A stretch of 64,000 bases of DNA from Nocardioides limicola. Its GTDB lineage: Bacteria > Actinomycetota > Actinomycetes > Propionibacteriales > Nocardioidaceae. Positions within the stretch are counted from its first letter, which is position 1. Each line of letters begins with the position of its first letter. Under the pieces are notes generated by a model. That model made no database searches. It had not been told where the DNA came from and saw only the letters and a list, made by a program, of their open reading frames with translations. Shown here piece after piece: positions 18,903-28,392 of this stretch. Both the position numbers and the translations under genes were made by a program. The DNA lies in contig NZ_JAERJA010000003.1 of NCBI RefSeq assembly GCF_016827675.1, positions 62,001 through 126,000 on the forward strand, in the 5' to 3' direction.

Positions 18903-18913
18903 GGAGCCAACAG

Positions 18914-20245
18914 ATGCACGACGACGCACGCCGGACCTGGGAGCTGGACCGGGCGCATGTCTTCCACTCCTGGTCGGCGCAGGCGACCCTGGACCCGATG
19001 GTGATCACCCGGGCCGAGGGCAGTCACGTGTACGACGGGGAGGGGCGCCGCTATCTGGACTGCTCCTCGCAACTGGTCTACACCAACATCGGCCACCAGC
19101 ACCCGAAGGTGGTCGCGGCGATCCAGGAGCAGGCGGGCCTGCTGTGCACCATCGCACCGCAGCACGCCAACGCGGCCCGGTCGGAGGCGGCCCGGCTGAT
19201 CGCCGATTTGGCACCCGACGGCTTGGAGCACGTCTTCTTCACCAACGGCGGGGCCGAGGCGATCGAGCATGCGGTGCGGATGGCCAGGCTGCACACCGGG
19301 CGGATCAAGGTGCTCTCGCAGTACCGCTCCTACCACGGCGGCACCCAGACCGCGATCAACCTGACCGGTGACCCGCGTCGCTGGCCCAGCGACCACGGGT
19401 CGGCCGGCGCGGTGAAGTTCTTCGGGCCGTTCCTCTACCGTTCCGAGTTCGACGCGACCACCGAGGCCGAGGAGTGCGAGCGGGCGCTGCGGCATCTGCG
19501 TCGTACCGTCGAGCTGGAGGGGCCGGGCACGATCGCCGCGATCGTGCTGGAGACGGTGCCCGGCACCGCCGGGATCATGCCCTACCCGGACGGCTACCTG
19601 GCCGGGGTGCGGGAGCTGTGCGACGAGCACGGGATCGTGTTCGTGCTCGACGAGGTGATGGCCGGCTTCGGCCGGACCGGGGCCTGGCTGGCGCTGGACC
19701 ACTACGGCGTCACTCCGGACCTGATCACCTTCGCCAAGGGGGTCACCTCCGGCTATGTGCCACTGGGCGGGGTGATCATCTCCGGGGCGATCTATGACAC
19801 CTTCGCCGAGCGTCCCTACCCGGGCGGTCTTACCTACTCCGGGCATCCGCTGGCCGCGGCGGCCGCGGTGGCCACCATCGAGGTGATGCGCGAGGAGCGG
19901 ATCATCGAGCAGGCGGCGACGCTGGGCGCCGAGGTGTTCGGCCCGGGCCTGGCCGCACTGGCCGAGCGGCACCCGTGTGTGGGTGACGTGCGGGGCCTGG
20001 GCGCGTTCTGGGCCGTCGAACTGGTCCGGGACCGGGTCACCAAGGAGCCGTTGGCTCCCTACGGCGGCTCCAGCCCGGAGATGAACGAGATCCTGGCCGC
20101 GTTGAAGGCCGGCGGGGTGCTGCCGTTCGCGAACTTCAACCGGATCCATCTGGTGCCGCCGTGCAACACCTCCGCCGAGGACGCCCGAGAGGCCCTGGAC
20201 GTGCTGGACACCGCGCTCAAGCTCGGCGACGTGCACGTCCGATGA
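18914..20245 (+). CDS. Class III aminotransferase (second copy, omega-amino acid type)
   Basis: A 443-residue PLP enzyme. Landmarks are FFTNGGAEAIEHAVRMARLHTG, YRSYHGGTQTAINLTGD, FVLDEVMAGFGRTG and ITFAKGVTSGYVPLGGV with the PLP-binding Lys. It is clearly diverged from the aminotransferase at 4211 (different N-terminus and PLP-site context). Being 12 bp downstream of mmsA and coupled by an ATGA overlap to a cupin gene, it probably supplies malonate semialdehyde from beta-alanine or acts on a related omega-amino compound. The exact donor and acceptor are unproven. Confidence 0.85.
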   Translation: MHDDARRTWELDRAHVFHSWSAQATLDPMVITRAEGSHVYDGEGRRYLDCSSQLVYTNIGHQHPKVVAAIQEQAGLLCTIAPQHANAARSEAARLIADLAPDGLEHVFFTNGGAEAIEHAVRMARLHTGRIKVLSQYRSYHGGTQTAINLTGDPRRWPSDHGSAGAVKFFGPFLYRSEFDATTEAEECERALRHLRRTVELEGPGTIAAIVLETVPGTAGIMPYPDGYLAGVRELCDEHGIVFVLDEVMAGFGRTGAWLALDHYGVTPDLITFAKGVTSGYVPLGGVIISGAIYDTFAERPYPGGLTYSGHPLAAAAAVATIEVMREERIIEQAATLGAEVFGPGLAALAERHPCVGDVRGLGAFWAVELVRDRVTKEPLAPYGGSSPEMNEILAALKAGGVLPFANFNRIHLVPPCNTSAEDAREALDVLDTALKLGDVHVR

Positions 20246-20583
20246 GCACCACCAGCGACCGGGGGGTCGACGTGCACCGGCTGCCGCTGCAGCCCCTCCC
20301 TCTGGACCCCGACGACGTCCTCGCCGGCGCCCCGCAGGCGGCGGCCGCGGTGGTCGGCGACCTGGCCGGCGTCGAGGTCGGCGTGTGGTCACTCACCGAG
20401 GGCACGGTCCGCGATGTGGAGGCCGACGAGTACTTCCTGGTCCTCGCGGGCGAGGCGACGGTGACCTTCGCCGACGGCGAACGGCTCGACCTGACGCCGG
20501 GTCGTCTGGTCCGGCTTCATGCCGGTGAGCGGACCACCTGGGAGGTCCGGTCACCGCTACGGAAGGTGTACCTGACGACCTGA
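20242..20583 (+). CDS. Cupin-domain protein
   Basis: A 113-residue single-cupin protein. The pattern VGVWSLTEGTVRDVEADEYFLVLAGEATVTFADGERLDLTPGRLVRLHAGERTTWEV fits the DUF861/EutQ-like cupin group. It overlaps the aminotransferase stop by four bases (ATGA), so it is translationally coupled. Many such cupins accompany amino acid or polyamine catabolic genes without a defined reaction. Metal-binding residues are few, so a binding or sensing role is as likely as catalysis. Confidence 0.75.
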   Translation: MSTTSDRGVDVHRLPLQPLPLDPDDVLAGAPQAAAAVVGDLAGVEVGVWSLTEGTVRDVEADEYFLVLAGEATVTFADGERLDLTPGRLVRLHAGERTTWEVRSPLRKVYLTT

Positions 20584-20609
20584 CGCTGCGTCATGTGTGA
20601 GGCAGCGGC

Positions 20610-20735
20610 GTGCCCGCCACCACCCTGATGCGGGAGTGGATCGAGGCGCGGGTGACCGGGGGTCCGACTGACCTTGTCGTCGCCGTGACCGACCTGGAGC
20701 AGTTCATCTCAGCCCGCGCGCACCGCGCATCGTGA
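20610..20735 (+). pseudogene. Remnant of a type II antitoxin (C-terminal fragment)
   Basis: The short frame reads VPATTLMREWIEARV and continues for 41 codons to a TGA. The stretch is typical of the C-terminal region of CopG/BrnA-like antitoxins, where a small-protein DNA-binding domain normally precedes it. An in-frame TGA at 20598 removes the N-terminal part and no toxin gene remains beside it. It is most likely a decayed toxin-antitoxin relic, although a small active protein cannot be excluded. Confidence 0.4.
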
Positions 20736-20754
20736 GTGGGCGGGGCAGGTCACC

Positions 20755-22179
20755 TCAGCCCAGCGCGCTCATCACGTGCTTGATCCGGGTGTAGTCCTCC
20801 AGCCCGTAGCCGGACAGGTCCTTGCCGTAGCCGGAGATCCCGAACCCGCCGTGCGGCATCTCGGAGACGAACGGGATGTGCGTGTTCACCCAGACACAGC
20901 CGAAGTCCAGATCCATCGTCATCCGCAGGGTTCTCTGGTGGTCACTGGTCCACACGCTCGCGGCCAGCCCGAACGGCACCCCGTTGGCCATCGCCAGCGC
21001 CTCGTCGTCGTCGGTGAAGGTCTGCACGGTGATCACCGGCCCGAAGATCTCCTGCTGCACCACGTCGTCATCCTGGCGGACCCCGGTGATCACCGTGGGC
21101 GCGTAGTAGTAGCCACACTCCCCCACCTGGTGACCGCCGGTGGCCACCTTCGCGTGCGGCGGCAACCCTTCGACGTACCCGCTCACCTTGGCGAAGTGGC
21201 TGGCGTTGTTGAGCGGTCCGTACGCCGACTCCTCATCGTCGGCGGGCCCGGGCCGGTGCGCTTCGGCGTGCCGCACCAGCGCGGCCAGGAACTCCTCGTA
21301 CACCGACTCGTGGACGATCGCCCGACACGCGGCGGTGCAGTCCTGGCCGGCGTTGAAGTACGCGGCCCCGGCGATCCCCTCGGCGGCCGCCTGCACGTCG
21401 GCGTCGGCGAAGACCACCGCCGGCGCCTTGCCGCCCAGCTCCAGATGCGCCCGCTTCAGCTGCTGCGCGGCCGAGGTGGCCACCGCGATCCCGGCGCGCA
21501 CCGATCCGGTGATCGCGACCAGTGCGGGGGTGGGGTGCTCGACCAGCAGTCGCCCCGTCTCGGCGTCACCGTTGACCACGTTCAGCACCCCGGCCGGCAG
21601 CACCTGCTGCGCCAGCTCGGCGAGCCGCACCGTGGATCGGGGGGTGGTGTCGCTGGGCTTGAGCACGATGGTGTTGCCGGCCGCCAGCGCGGGCGCGATC
21701 TTCCACACCGCCATCGCGAACGGATAGTTCCACGGGGTCACCTGGGCGACCACGCCGATCGGCTCGCGGCGGATGCTGGAGGTGTGCCCGGCCAGGTACT
21801 CCCCGGTGGCGCGGCCCTCGAGCATCCGGGCGGCGCCGGCGAAGAAGCGGAGCTGGTCGATGCCCTGGTCGACCTCCTCGGTGGCGATGTGGTCCTTGAT
21901 CTGGCCGGTGTCGCGCGACTGCAGCTCCACCAGTTCGTCGCGGTGGGCGCCCACCAGGTCGGCCAGCGCCAGCAGTGCCGCCTGCCGCTCGCCGGGGGTG
22001 GTCCGCCGCCAGGTCGTGAAGGCCCGTTCGGCGGCAGCGCAGGCGCGGTCCACCTCCTCAGCGGTGGACTTCGGCGAGCGTCCGTCCGGCTCCCCGGTGG
22101 TCGGGTCGACCAGCTCGATGAACTCGGTCGCCGCGGACTCCTCGACCCGGCCGTCGATCACGTTGCGGATGGTCTCCAT
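20755..22179 (-). CDS. Gamma-aminobutyraldehyde dehydrogenase (copy 2)
   Basis: A 474-residue aldehyde dehydrogenase closely related to the copy at 5649. It shows [53 protein letters not shown], the nucleophilic Cys in [11 protein letters not shown], and the same C-terminal signature [28 protein letters not shown]. It lies 36 bp downstream of the FAD oxidoreductase and the polyamine transporter operon on the same strand. This copy therefore probably oxidises the aminoaldehyde made by the FAD enzyme, while copy 1 serves the transaminase route. Confidence 0.88.
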   Translation of the reverse strand: METIRNVIDGRVEESAATEFIELVDPTTGEPDGRSPKSTAEEVDRACAAAERAFTTWRRTTPGERQAALLALADLVGAHRDELVELQSRDTGQIKDHIATEEVDQGIDQLRFFAGAARMLEGRATGEYLAGHTSSIRREPIGVVAQVTPWNYPFAMAVWKIAPALAAGNTIVLKPSDTTPRSTVRLAELAQQVLPAGVLNVVNGDAETGRLLVEHPTPALVAITGSVRAGIAVATSAAQQLKRAHLELGGKAPAVVFADADVQAAAEGIAGAAYFNAGQDCTAACRAIVHESVYEEFLAALVRHAEAHRPGPADDEESAYGPLNNASHFAKVSGYVEGLPPHAKVATGGHQVGECGYYYAPTVITGVRQDDDVVQQEIFGPVITVQTFTDDDEALAMANGVPFGLAASVWTSDHQRTLRMTMDLDFGCVWVNTHIPFVSEMPHGGFGISGYGKDLSGYGLEDYTRIKHVMSALG

Positions 22180-22215
22180 GGGTGGTGCTCCTTGGTGGTG
22201 GGTACGACGTGGGCG

Positions 22216-23661
22216 TCAGGAGTCGAAGCCGAGCCCGAACCGGTCCAGGGTGCGCAGCCAGGAGTTGCGCCGGCCCTGATTCCGGTCGGCCCGGGCCAGC
22301 GACCAGCGGGTCAGGTTGATGCCCAGCGCCCGGGCGGGCTCGGGTGGGAACGGCAGCGGCGTGCTGCGCACCATCTCCAGTTCGGTGCGTTCGGTGGTCT
22401 CGCCGTGCAGCAGGTCGAGCATCACGTCGGCGCCGAACCGGGTGGCGGCCACGCCGAGCCCGGTGTAGCCGAGCGCGTAGCCGACCCGGCCGTGCCGGGC
22501 GGTGCCGAAGAAGGCGCTGAACCGGGTGCACGTGTCGATCACCCCGCCCCAGCGATGGGTGAATCGGATGCCCTGCAACTGCGGGAAGGTCTCCAGGAAG
22601 TGCTCGGCCAGCGTCGCGTGGGTGCTGGCGGACTGCTCCAGGGACCGGTCGATCCGGGAGCCGTAGTGGTAGACCGCGTCGTAGCCGCCCCACAGGATCC
22701 GGTTGTCCCGGGTCAGCCGGTAGTAGTGGAACTGGTTGGCGACATCGCCGATGCCTTCGCGACCCGACCAGCCGATCGACGCCAGTTGGGCCTCGCTCAA
22801 CGGCTCGGTGACCAGCACATGGTCGTAGACCGGCACCGTCATCAATCGCAGCCGGCGCAGCAGCGGCCGGAAGGCGTTGGTGGCCAAGGCGACCCGGTCG
22901 GCGCGCACCGCGGCGGCGACCCCGTCGCGGCTCACGGTGTGCACCACCGGCCGGCCGCGTTCGTCGGCCACCGCGGTGACCCGGGTGCCCTCGTGGATCA
23001 CCACGCCCCGCTCCAGGCAGGCCCGACGCAGCCCCCAGGCGAGCCGGGCCGGCTCCACCATCACGGTGCCGGCCGCGTCGTAGAGGCCGCCGAGGTACGT
23101 CGGTGAGTCGACCCGTTTGCGGGTCTGCTCGCCGGAGAGCAACTGCACCTGGTGACCCCGGGCGGTGAGCTCGTCGGCGTACTCTGCCAACTCCTCGACC
23201 TGCCACGGCGCCAACGCCACATCCAGGGCACCGGTGGCCTCCAGGTGGCAGTCGATGCCGTAGCGGTCCACGTCGGCGGCCAGGTCGGCCAGGTTCTGCG
23301 CACCGAGCCGGTCCAGGGTGTCCAGTTCGTCGGGCCAGCGGGCCAGCCCGTTGCCGAATCCGTGGGTGAGGCTGGCCGCGGCGAAGCCGCCGTTGCGGCC
23401 CGACGCCTCGTTGCCGCAGCGGCCCGCCTCCAGCACCATCACCGAGGCGTCCGGGTACCGCTCCACCGAACGCAGCGCGGTCCACAGGCCGGTGTAGCCG
23501 CCGCCGACGACCACCAGGTCGGCGTGCTGGCGACCCGACAACGGTGGCAGCGGCTCGGGGCGGTCCGGGTCGTCGAGCCAGAAGACACTCGGTGACGCGT
23601 CGGCCAGGGCTGCCCCTGCGGCGGCACTGGCTGCCGTCGGGACCCGACTTCGGGCAGACAT
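22216..23661 (-). CDS. FAD-dependent oxidoreductase, PuuB/DAO family
   Basis: A 481-residue DAO-type flavoprotein. The dinucleotide-binding motif is DLVVVGGGYTGLWTALRSVERYPDASVMVLEAG, followed by GNEASGRNGGFAAASL, which marks the PuuB/OrdL subgroup, and a C-terminal FAD contact region (GYALGYTGLGVAATRFGADVMLDLL). The first 40 residues are a low-complexity Ala-rich extension. The ATG at 23661 overlaps the potC stop by one base. Known relatives oxidise gamma-glutamylputrescine or other amines to aldehydes. No gamma-glutamylputrescine synthetase is in the window, so the amine substrate remains open. Confidence 0.82.
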   Translation of the reverse strand: MSARSRVPTAASAAAGAALADASPSVFWLDDPDRPEPLPPLSGRQHADLVVVGGGYTGLWTALRSVERYPDASVMVLEAGRCGNEASGRNGGFAAASLTHGFGNGLARWPDELDTLDRLGAQNLADLAADVDRYGIDCHLEATGALDVALAPWQVEELAEYADELTARGHQVQLLSGEQTRKRVDSPTYLGGLYDAAGTVMVEPARLAWGLRRACLERGVVIHEGTRVTAVADERGRPVVHTVSRDGVAAAVRADRVALATNAFRPLLRRLRLMTVPVYDHVLVTEPLSEAQLASIGWSGREGIGDVANQFHYYRLTRDNRILWGGYDAVYHYGSRIDRSLEQSASTHATLAEHFLETFPQLQGIRFTHRWGGVIDTCTRFSAFFGTARHGRVGYALGYTGLGVAATRFGADVMLDLLHGETTERTELEMVRSTPLPFPPEPARALGINLTRWSLARADRNQGRRNSWLRTLDRFGLGFDS

Positions 23662-24464
23662 CAGGCGGCCTGCTTCCGGCGGCCGATGCCGGTGCTGACC
23701 AGCACCAGCAGCAGCGCGGTGAGGAACATCAGGCTTCCGACCACGTTCACCTGCGGCGGGATGCCGCGTTGCGCGGCCCCCCAGACGAACATCGGGAAGG
23801 TGATGGTGTTGCCGTGGTTGAAGTTGGTGATGATGAAGTCGTCGAAGGAGAGCGAGAAGCTCAACATCGCCGCCGCCATGATGCCGGGGAAGACCAGCGG
23901 CATGGTGACCCGCCAGAACGTCGTCCATTCGCTGGCGTAGAGATCCATCGACGCCTGCTCCAGGGTGGAGTCCAGCCCGGCCAGCCGGGCCTTGACGGTC
24001 ACCACCACGAACGACAGACAGAACATGATGTGGGCGATCAGGATCGACCAGAAGCCGAGCCGTCCGGCCAGGCCGCCGGCCGCGAAGAGCGCCAGCAGCG
24101 AGGAGCCCATCACCACCTCCGGGGTGGCCATCGGCAGGAAGATCAGCACCGAGGTCGCCTTCCGGCCGCGGAACCGGTGCCGCACCAGCGCGAACGCGGC
24201 CAGGGTGCCCAACACGGTGGCACCGAGGGTGGCAGCCAGCCCGATCTGGATCGAGGTCAGCAGCGACGAGCAGAGCCCGGCCGGCGCGCACATGTTGCGC
24301 CAGTTGTCCCAGGTGAACCCTTGGAACTCGTAGGAGAGCCGGGAGACCGGGTCGTTGAACGACATCAGCACCACGAAGGAGACCGGCAGGAACATGTAGA
24401 GCAGCACCAGCCCGGCCACGAAGAGGACCGCATGGTCCGCGGCCCAGCGTCCGACACGCGTCAC
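23661..24464 (-). CDS. potC: Polyamine ABC transporter permease PotC-like
   Basis: A 267-residue inner-membrane permease with about six membrane segments (for example AVLFVAGLVLLYMFLPVSFVVLMSF) and the EAA-type loop LDSTLEQASMDLYASEWTTFWRVTMPLVFPGI that contacts the ATPase. The GTG at 24464 was chosen for its GTGA overlap with potB. The sequence resembles spermidine/putrescine PotC/PotI. It works with potB, potA and potD in one operon. Confidence 0.88.
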   Translation of the reverse strand: MTRVGRWAADHAVLFVAGLVLLYMFLPVSFVVLMSFNDPVSRLSYEFQGFTWDNWRNMCAPAGLCSSLLTSIQIGLAATLGATVLGTLAAFALVRHRFRGRKATSVLIFLPMATPEVVMGSSLLALFAAGGLAGRLGFWSILIAHIMFCLSFVVVTVKARLAGLDSTLEQASMDLYASEWTTFWRVTMPLVFPGIMAAAMLSFSLSFDDFIITNFNHGNTITFPMFVWGAAQRGIPPQVNVVGSLMFLTALLLVLVSTGIGRRKQAA

Positions 24465-25378
24465 AGCAGTTCCTCCGCTCCGGAGCGGCGCACGTAGAAG
24501 AGCACCATGGTCACGATGGCGACCATCAGCGTGACCGAGCACGCCGCAGCCATCGGGTAGTCCAGGATCACCAGGAAGTTGCGGTCGATGACGTTGCCGA
24601 TCATCGCCTGCTTCGGGGTGCCCAGCAGTTGGCTGTTGATGTAGTCACCCGACGCCGGGATGAAGGTGAGCAGGGTGCCGGCGACGAGGCCGGGCAGCGA
24701 CAACGGCAGCGTCACCTTCCGGAAGGCGGTGAACCCGTTGGCGTACAGGTCGCGGGCCGCCTCGACCAGCCGCAGGTCGATCTTCTCCAGGCTGGCATAC
24801 AGCGGCAGCACCATGAACGGCAGGAAGTTGTAGGTCAGACCGGCGACCACGGCCACCGAACTGGCCAGCAGCCGGCCGTCCTCGGGCAGGATGCCGATCG
24901 TCTTCAGCGAGCCGACCACGAAGCCGTTGTCGGCCAGGATGGAGTTCCAGGCCAGGGTGCGGACCAGGAAGCTGGTGAAGAACGGCGCGATCACCAGCAC
25001 CAGCATCAGGTGCTTGAACCTCCCCGCCCGGAAGGCGATCGCGTACGCCAGCGGGTAGGCGAGGAAGATCGCCAGCACCGTCGCGATGCCGGCGTACATG
25101 AAGGAGCGCCCGAACTGGGTGGCGTACGCCGTCCAGGCCGCCGGGTAGTTGCCCACTGCGAAGGTCATCTCGTAGCCGTACTCCAGCGAACCGCTGCGGT
25201 CGTACAACGAGGTGGCCATCAACTGGACGCTGGGGACGGCGAAGAAGATCGCCAGCCAGGCGAGCGCCGGCAGCAGCAGGAAGTAGCCGGTGAGCTTGCG
25301 CCGCGAGATCGGGGTCGGAGTGGGGGTGGTCGCGGTGCCCCGGGCCGCGTCGGTCAGGCCGCCGACGACCGCACTCAC
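24461..25378 (-). CDS. potB: Polyamine ABC transporter permease PotB-like
   Basis: A 305-residue permease with a cytoplasmic N-terminal tail (ATTPTPTPISRRKLTGYF), about six membrane helices and the EAA loop IDLRLVEAARDLYANGFTAFRKVTLPLSLPGL. The GTG start at 25378 overlaps the potA stop by four bases. It pairs with PotC to form the transmembrane channel of a polyamine importer. Confidence 0.88.
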   Translation of the reverse strand: MSAVVGGLTDAARGTATTPTPTPISRRKLTGYFLLLPALAWLAIFFAVPSVQLMATSLYDRSGSLEYGYEMTFAVGNYPAAWTAYATQFGRSFMYAGIATVLAIFLAYPLAYAIAFRAGRFKHLMLVLVIAPFFTSFLVRTLAWNSILADNGFVVGSLKTIGILPEDGRLLASSVAVVAGLTYNFLPFMVLPLYASLEKIDLRLVEAARDLYANGFTAFRKVTLPLSLPGLVAGTLLTFIPASGDYINSQLLGTPKQAMIGNVIDRNFLVILDYPMAAACSVTLMVAIVTMVLFYVRRSGAEELL

Positions 25379-26520
25379 TCCTCCTCCCCCGCATGCGCGT
25401 CCTGGGCGGCGTCGAGCAGGAAGGTGTGCTCGCCGCGCCAGTGCACGTCGACCGGGTCACCGGGACGGAAGTCGTCGCGGGCGCCGTTGTTCTGGACGAA
25501 GACGGTGAGCTGCTGACCCCAGGGCATCTCCACCAGGTACTGGGTGGACACCCCGATGAAGGCGACCTCGGCGACGACACCGCCGGCCAGGGTGGTGCCG
25601 GTCTGGGTGGTGCCGGGCGCGCCGGCCGCCTGGCCGGCCGCGGTCAGCTCCACCTTCTCCGGACGGACGCCGACCCAGACGTCACCCGAGGTGACCCGGG
25701 CCCGGTCGGCCGGCACCGCCGCAGTGGTGCCATGGACGTCCACGACCACGTCGGCACCGGCGGTCTTGACGGTGCCCCGGATCAGGTTGGACTGGCCCAG
25801 GAAGTTGGAGACGAAGGTGGTGGCGGGGTTGTCGTAGAGCTCGGTGGGGCCGCCCAACTGCTCGACGACGCCGTTGTTCATCACCGCGATCGTGTCGGCC
25901 ATCGTCATCGCCTCCTCCTGGTCGTGAGTGACGTGGATGAAGGTGATGCCGACCTCGGTCTGGATCCGCTTGAGCTCCAACTGCATCTGCCGACGCAGCT
26001 TCAGGTCCAACGCGCCCAGCGGCTCGTCGAGGAGCAGGATCCTGGGCTGGTTGATCAGCGCCCGCGCCAACGCGACCCGCTGCTGCTGGCCGCCGGAGAG
26101 CTGGGAGGGCTTGCGGGTGGCCATCGCCCCGAGCTGGACCAGCTCCAGCATCTCGTCGACCTTCGGCTTGACGTTGCCGATCCGGCGCCGGCGCAGGCCG
26201 AAGGCGACGTTCTCGAAGATGTTCAGGTGCGGGAAGAGCGCGTAGTTCTGGAAGACGGTGTTGACCGGCCGCTTGTAGGGCTTGAGCCGGGCGATGTCGT
26301 CGCCGCCGAGCAGGATCTGCCCCGAGGTGGGCTCCTCGAGTCCGGCGATCATCCGCAGCGTGGTGGTCTTGCCGCAGCCCGAGGGGCCGAGCAGGGCGAA
26401 GAACTGTCCGGCACCGACGTCGAGGTCGAGGGCGTCGACGGCCACGAACTTCTCGAAGCGTTTGGTGAGCGCCCGGAGGCTGAGTTGCGCTCCCGCAGCA
26501 GGCGTCTGGGTCTCGGTCAT
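25375..26520 (-). CDS. potA: Polyamine ABC transporter ATP-binding protein PotA-like
   Basis: A 381-residue ATPase. Walker A is [18 protein letters not shown], the Q-loop is [12 protein letters not shown], the signature is [32 protein letters not shown] (with Walker B), and the H-loop is [12 protein letters not shown]-terminal TOBE-type regulatory domain follows (about 240-370), as in PotA. The ATG at 26520 overlaps the potD stop by one base. It energises import of spermidine or putrescine. Confidence 0.92.
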   Translation of the reverse strand: MTETQTPAAGAQLSLRALTKRFEKFVAVDALDLDVGAGQFFALLGPSGCGKTTTLRMIAGLEEPTSGQILLGGDDIARLKPYKRPVNTVFQNYALFPHLNIFENVAFGLRRRRIGNVKPKVDEMLELVQLGAMATRKPSQLSGGQQQRVALARALINQPRILLLDEPLGALDLKLRRQMQLELKRIQTEVGITFIHVTHDQEEAMTMADTIAVMNNGVVEQLGGPTELYDNPATTFVSNFLGQSNLIRGTVKTAGADVVVDVHGTTAAVPADRARVTSGDVWVGVRPEKVELTAAGQAAGAPGTTQTGTTLAGGVVAEVAFIGVSTQYLVEMPWGQQLTVFVQNNGARDDFRPGDPVDVHWRGEHTFLLDAAQDAHAGEEE

Positions 26521-27761
26521 CAGCCACCGACCACTTCGGAGAAGAGCTGCTGGTAGCGCCGCTCGGTGGCCTGGTCCATCGACATGAACCCGTGACTGTT
26601 GGCGAGCAGTTCGTCGCTGGGGAAGATCAGTTCGTTCTCGGCGAGCTCGGGGTCGATCTCGAGCATCGCCTCCTGGGCGCCCTTGACCGGGCAGATGTAG
26701 TTCACCCAGGCGGCCAGCTCGGCGGCCACGTCGGGCTGGTAGTAGAAGTTGATCAGGTCCTCGGCGTTGGACTTGTGGGTGGCCCGGTTGGGCACCAGCA
26801 GGTTGTCCGACCACAGCGACAGACCCTCGGTGGGGGCGACGAACTTGATGTCGGGGTTGTCGAACTGGAGCTGGATCACGTCACCTGACCAGGCCTCGCA
26901 GGCGACGATGTTGCCCTTGGACAGATCCTGGGCGTACTCGTTGCCGGTGAACCGGCGGATCTGACCCGACGCGGTGACCTCCTTGAGCCGCTCCAGCGCG
27001 GTCTCGAACTCGTCGTCGTTGAAGTTCTCGGGGTCGGCGCCGGTCATCAGCAGCATGAAGATCATCGTGTCCTGCATCTCCGAGAGCAGCGAGACCTTGC
27101 CCTTGAGGTCGGCGCGGGTGAGCAGCTCCTCGAAGCTGCTCACCTCGCCGGTCAGCTTGGCGTTGTAGGCGATGCCGGTGAGCCCGGTCTGCCACGGCAC
27201 CGAGTAGGTGCGGTCGGCATCCCAGGACGGGCTGCGCAGGCTGTCCACCAGGTTCGCCTCGACGTTGGGCATCCGGGACATGTCCAGGGCCTGCAGCCAG
27301 CCCAGCTCGACCATCCGGCGGGCCATGTAGTCGGTGAGCACGAAGAGGTCCCGGCCGGTCGGCTGGCAGTCGGCGAGCTGGTTGCGGACCACCCCGAAGA
27401 ACTCGGCGTTGCTGTTCACGTCGGCCACGTAGTCCACGGTGATCCCGGACTCGGCCTGGAACCGCTCCAGCGTCGGGAAGACGGTGACCCGCTGACCGCC
27501 GCGCCGGATCTCCTCCTCGTCGATGTAGAGCGGCCAGTTGGAGAAGTGCAGCGTCCGCTCGGTCGCGGAGAGGTCCTCGCTCACACACGAGTCGGCGGTC
27601 TGGCGGGCACCCTGGGTGCCGCAGCCGACCAGCCCGGGAGCCGCCACGGCGAGGGCCGCGAGCCCGGCGCCGCCGAGGAATCTGCGACGGCTGACGCCTG
27701 CAGCGCCGGCCTGTCGAGCGAGCCGGGCAACCTCATTGCGCAGTGCGGGATCTGTGGGCAT
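26520..27761 (-). CDS. potD: Polyamine-binding lipoprotein PotD-like (Tat-exported)
   Basis: A 413-residue extracellular solute-binding protein and the first gene of the transporter operon. The N-terminus carries a twin-arginine signal (SRRRFLGGAGLAALAVA, about residues 24-40) ending in a lipobox with Cys47 (LVGC), so it should be folded before export and lipid-anchored. The body resembles spermidine/putrescine-binding PotD (FSNWPLYIDEEE, YSVPWQTGLTGIAYN, EAWSGDV). It captures polyamines for PotBC and is divergent from the Lrp gene. Confidence 0.9.
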   Translation of the reverse strand: MPTDPALRNEVARLARQAGAAGVSRRRFLGGAGLAALAVAAPGLVGCGTQGARQTADSCVSEDLSATERTLHFSNWPLYIDEEEIRRGGQRVTVFPTLERFQAESGITVDYVADVNSNAEFFGVVRNQLADCQPTGRDLFVLTDYMARRMVELGWLQALDMSRMPNVEANLVDSLRSPSWDADRTYSVPWQTGLTGIAYNAKLTGEVSSFEELLTRADLKGKVSLLSEMQDTMIFMLLMTGADPENFNDDEFETALERLKEVTASGQIRRFTGNEYAQDLSKGNIVACEAWSGDVIQLQFDNPDIKFVAPTEGLSLWSDNLLVPNRATHKSNAEDLINFYYQPDVAAELAAWVNYICPVKGAQEAMLEIDPELAENELIFPSDELLANSHGFMSMDQATERRYQQLFSEVVGG

Positions 27762-27897
27762 GACGAGTCCTCCTGATCACGATGTCGACGGGTGCGACCT
27801 ACGGCACTATGCCAAATGTGGCGCAGCCCACACAAGGGATATCGTTGAGAATCTTCTGAAGAACTACGAAATCCGTCGTTAACACGATCGTAAAGCG

Positions 27898-27926
27898 TTG
27901 ACCTCGGCACTGTTCTTCGCCAAGAT
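27898..27926 (+). promoter_or_regulatory. Putative sigma-70-type promoter of the Lrp gene (leaderless)
   Basis: TTGACC (27898-27903) and CAAGAT (27921-27926) are separated by exactly 17 bases and resemble -35 and -10 boxes. The expected transcription start falls on the GTG at 27934, giving a leaderless mRNA, which is frequent in actinobacteria. The whole 27762-27933 gap also holds the divergent potD promoter. Confidence 0.45.
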
Positions 27927-27933
27927 GGCTCTC

Positions 27934-28392
27934 GTGAAGAAGTCAGGCGCCCCACTGGACGACGTCTCCAAGGCCATCATCGAGCAACTGCAGCAGGATG
28001 GTCGCCGCCCCTATGCCTCCATCGGCAAGGAGGTGGGACTCTCCGAGGCCGCGGTGCGACAACGCGTGCAGCGGCTGATCGAGAGCGGCGTGATGCAGGT
28101 GGTCGCGGTCACCGACCCGCTGGAGCTGGGCTTCGCCCGGCAGGCGATGATCGGCGTCGGGGTGCAGGGGCCGGTGGAGCCGGTCGCGGACAAGATCGCC
28201 GAGCTCGACTCGGTGGAGTACGTCGTGGTCACCGCCGGGACGTTCGACATCCTCGTCGAGGCCGTCTGTGTGAGCGACGAGCACCTGCTGCGGCTGCTCG
28301 ACGAGATGCGCTCGGTGGGGGGCGTGCACACCACTGAGACGTTCATGTATCTGAGCCTGCGCAAACAGACCTACTCCTGGGGTGTGCGGTGA
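27934..28392 (+). CDS. Lrp/AsnC-family transcriptional regulator
   Basis: A 152-residue regulator. The helix-turn-helix is at about residues 8-52 (LDDVSKAIIEQLQQDGRRPYASIGKEVGLSEAAVRQRVQRLIESGVMQ), and the C-terminal AsnC ligand-binding fold includes ELDSVEYVVVTAGTFDILVEAVC. The GTG at 27934 was chosen because a promoter-like pair places the transcription start there. An ATG at 27925 and a TTG at 27898 are in-frame alternatives that would overlap the -10 or -35 boxes. It sits between the divergent potD operon and an FAD oxidoreductase that overlaps its stop by four bases, so it probably controls both. Confidence 0.85.
   Translation: MKKSGAPLDDVSKAIIEQLQQDGRRPYASIGKEVGLSEAAVRQRVQRLIESGVMQVVAVTDPLELGFARQAMIGVGVQGPVEPVADKIAELDSVEYVVVTAGTFDILVEAVCVSDEHLLRLLDEMRSVGGVHTTETFMYLSLRKQTYSWGVR

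Noticed and set aside
20776..23106. A 776-residue open frame on the plus strand
   Set aside because: It is antisense to an aldehyde dehydrogenase and an FAD oxidoreductase and shows only low-complexity sequence.
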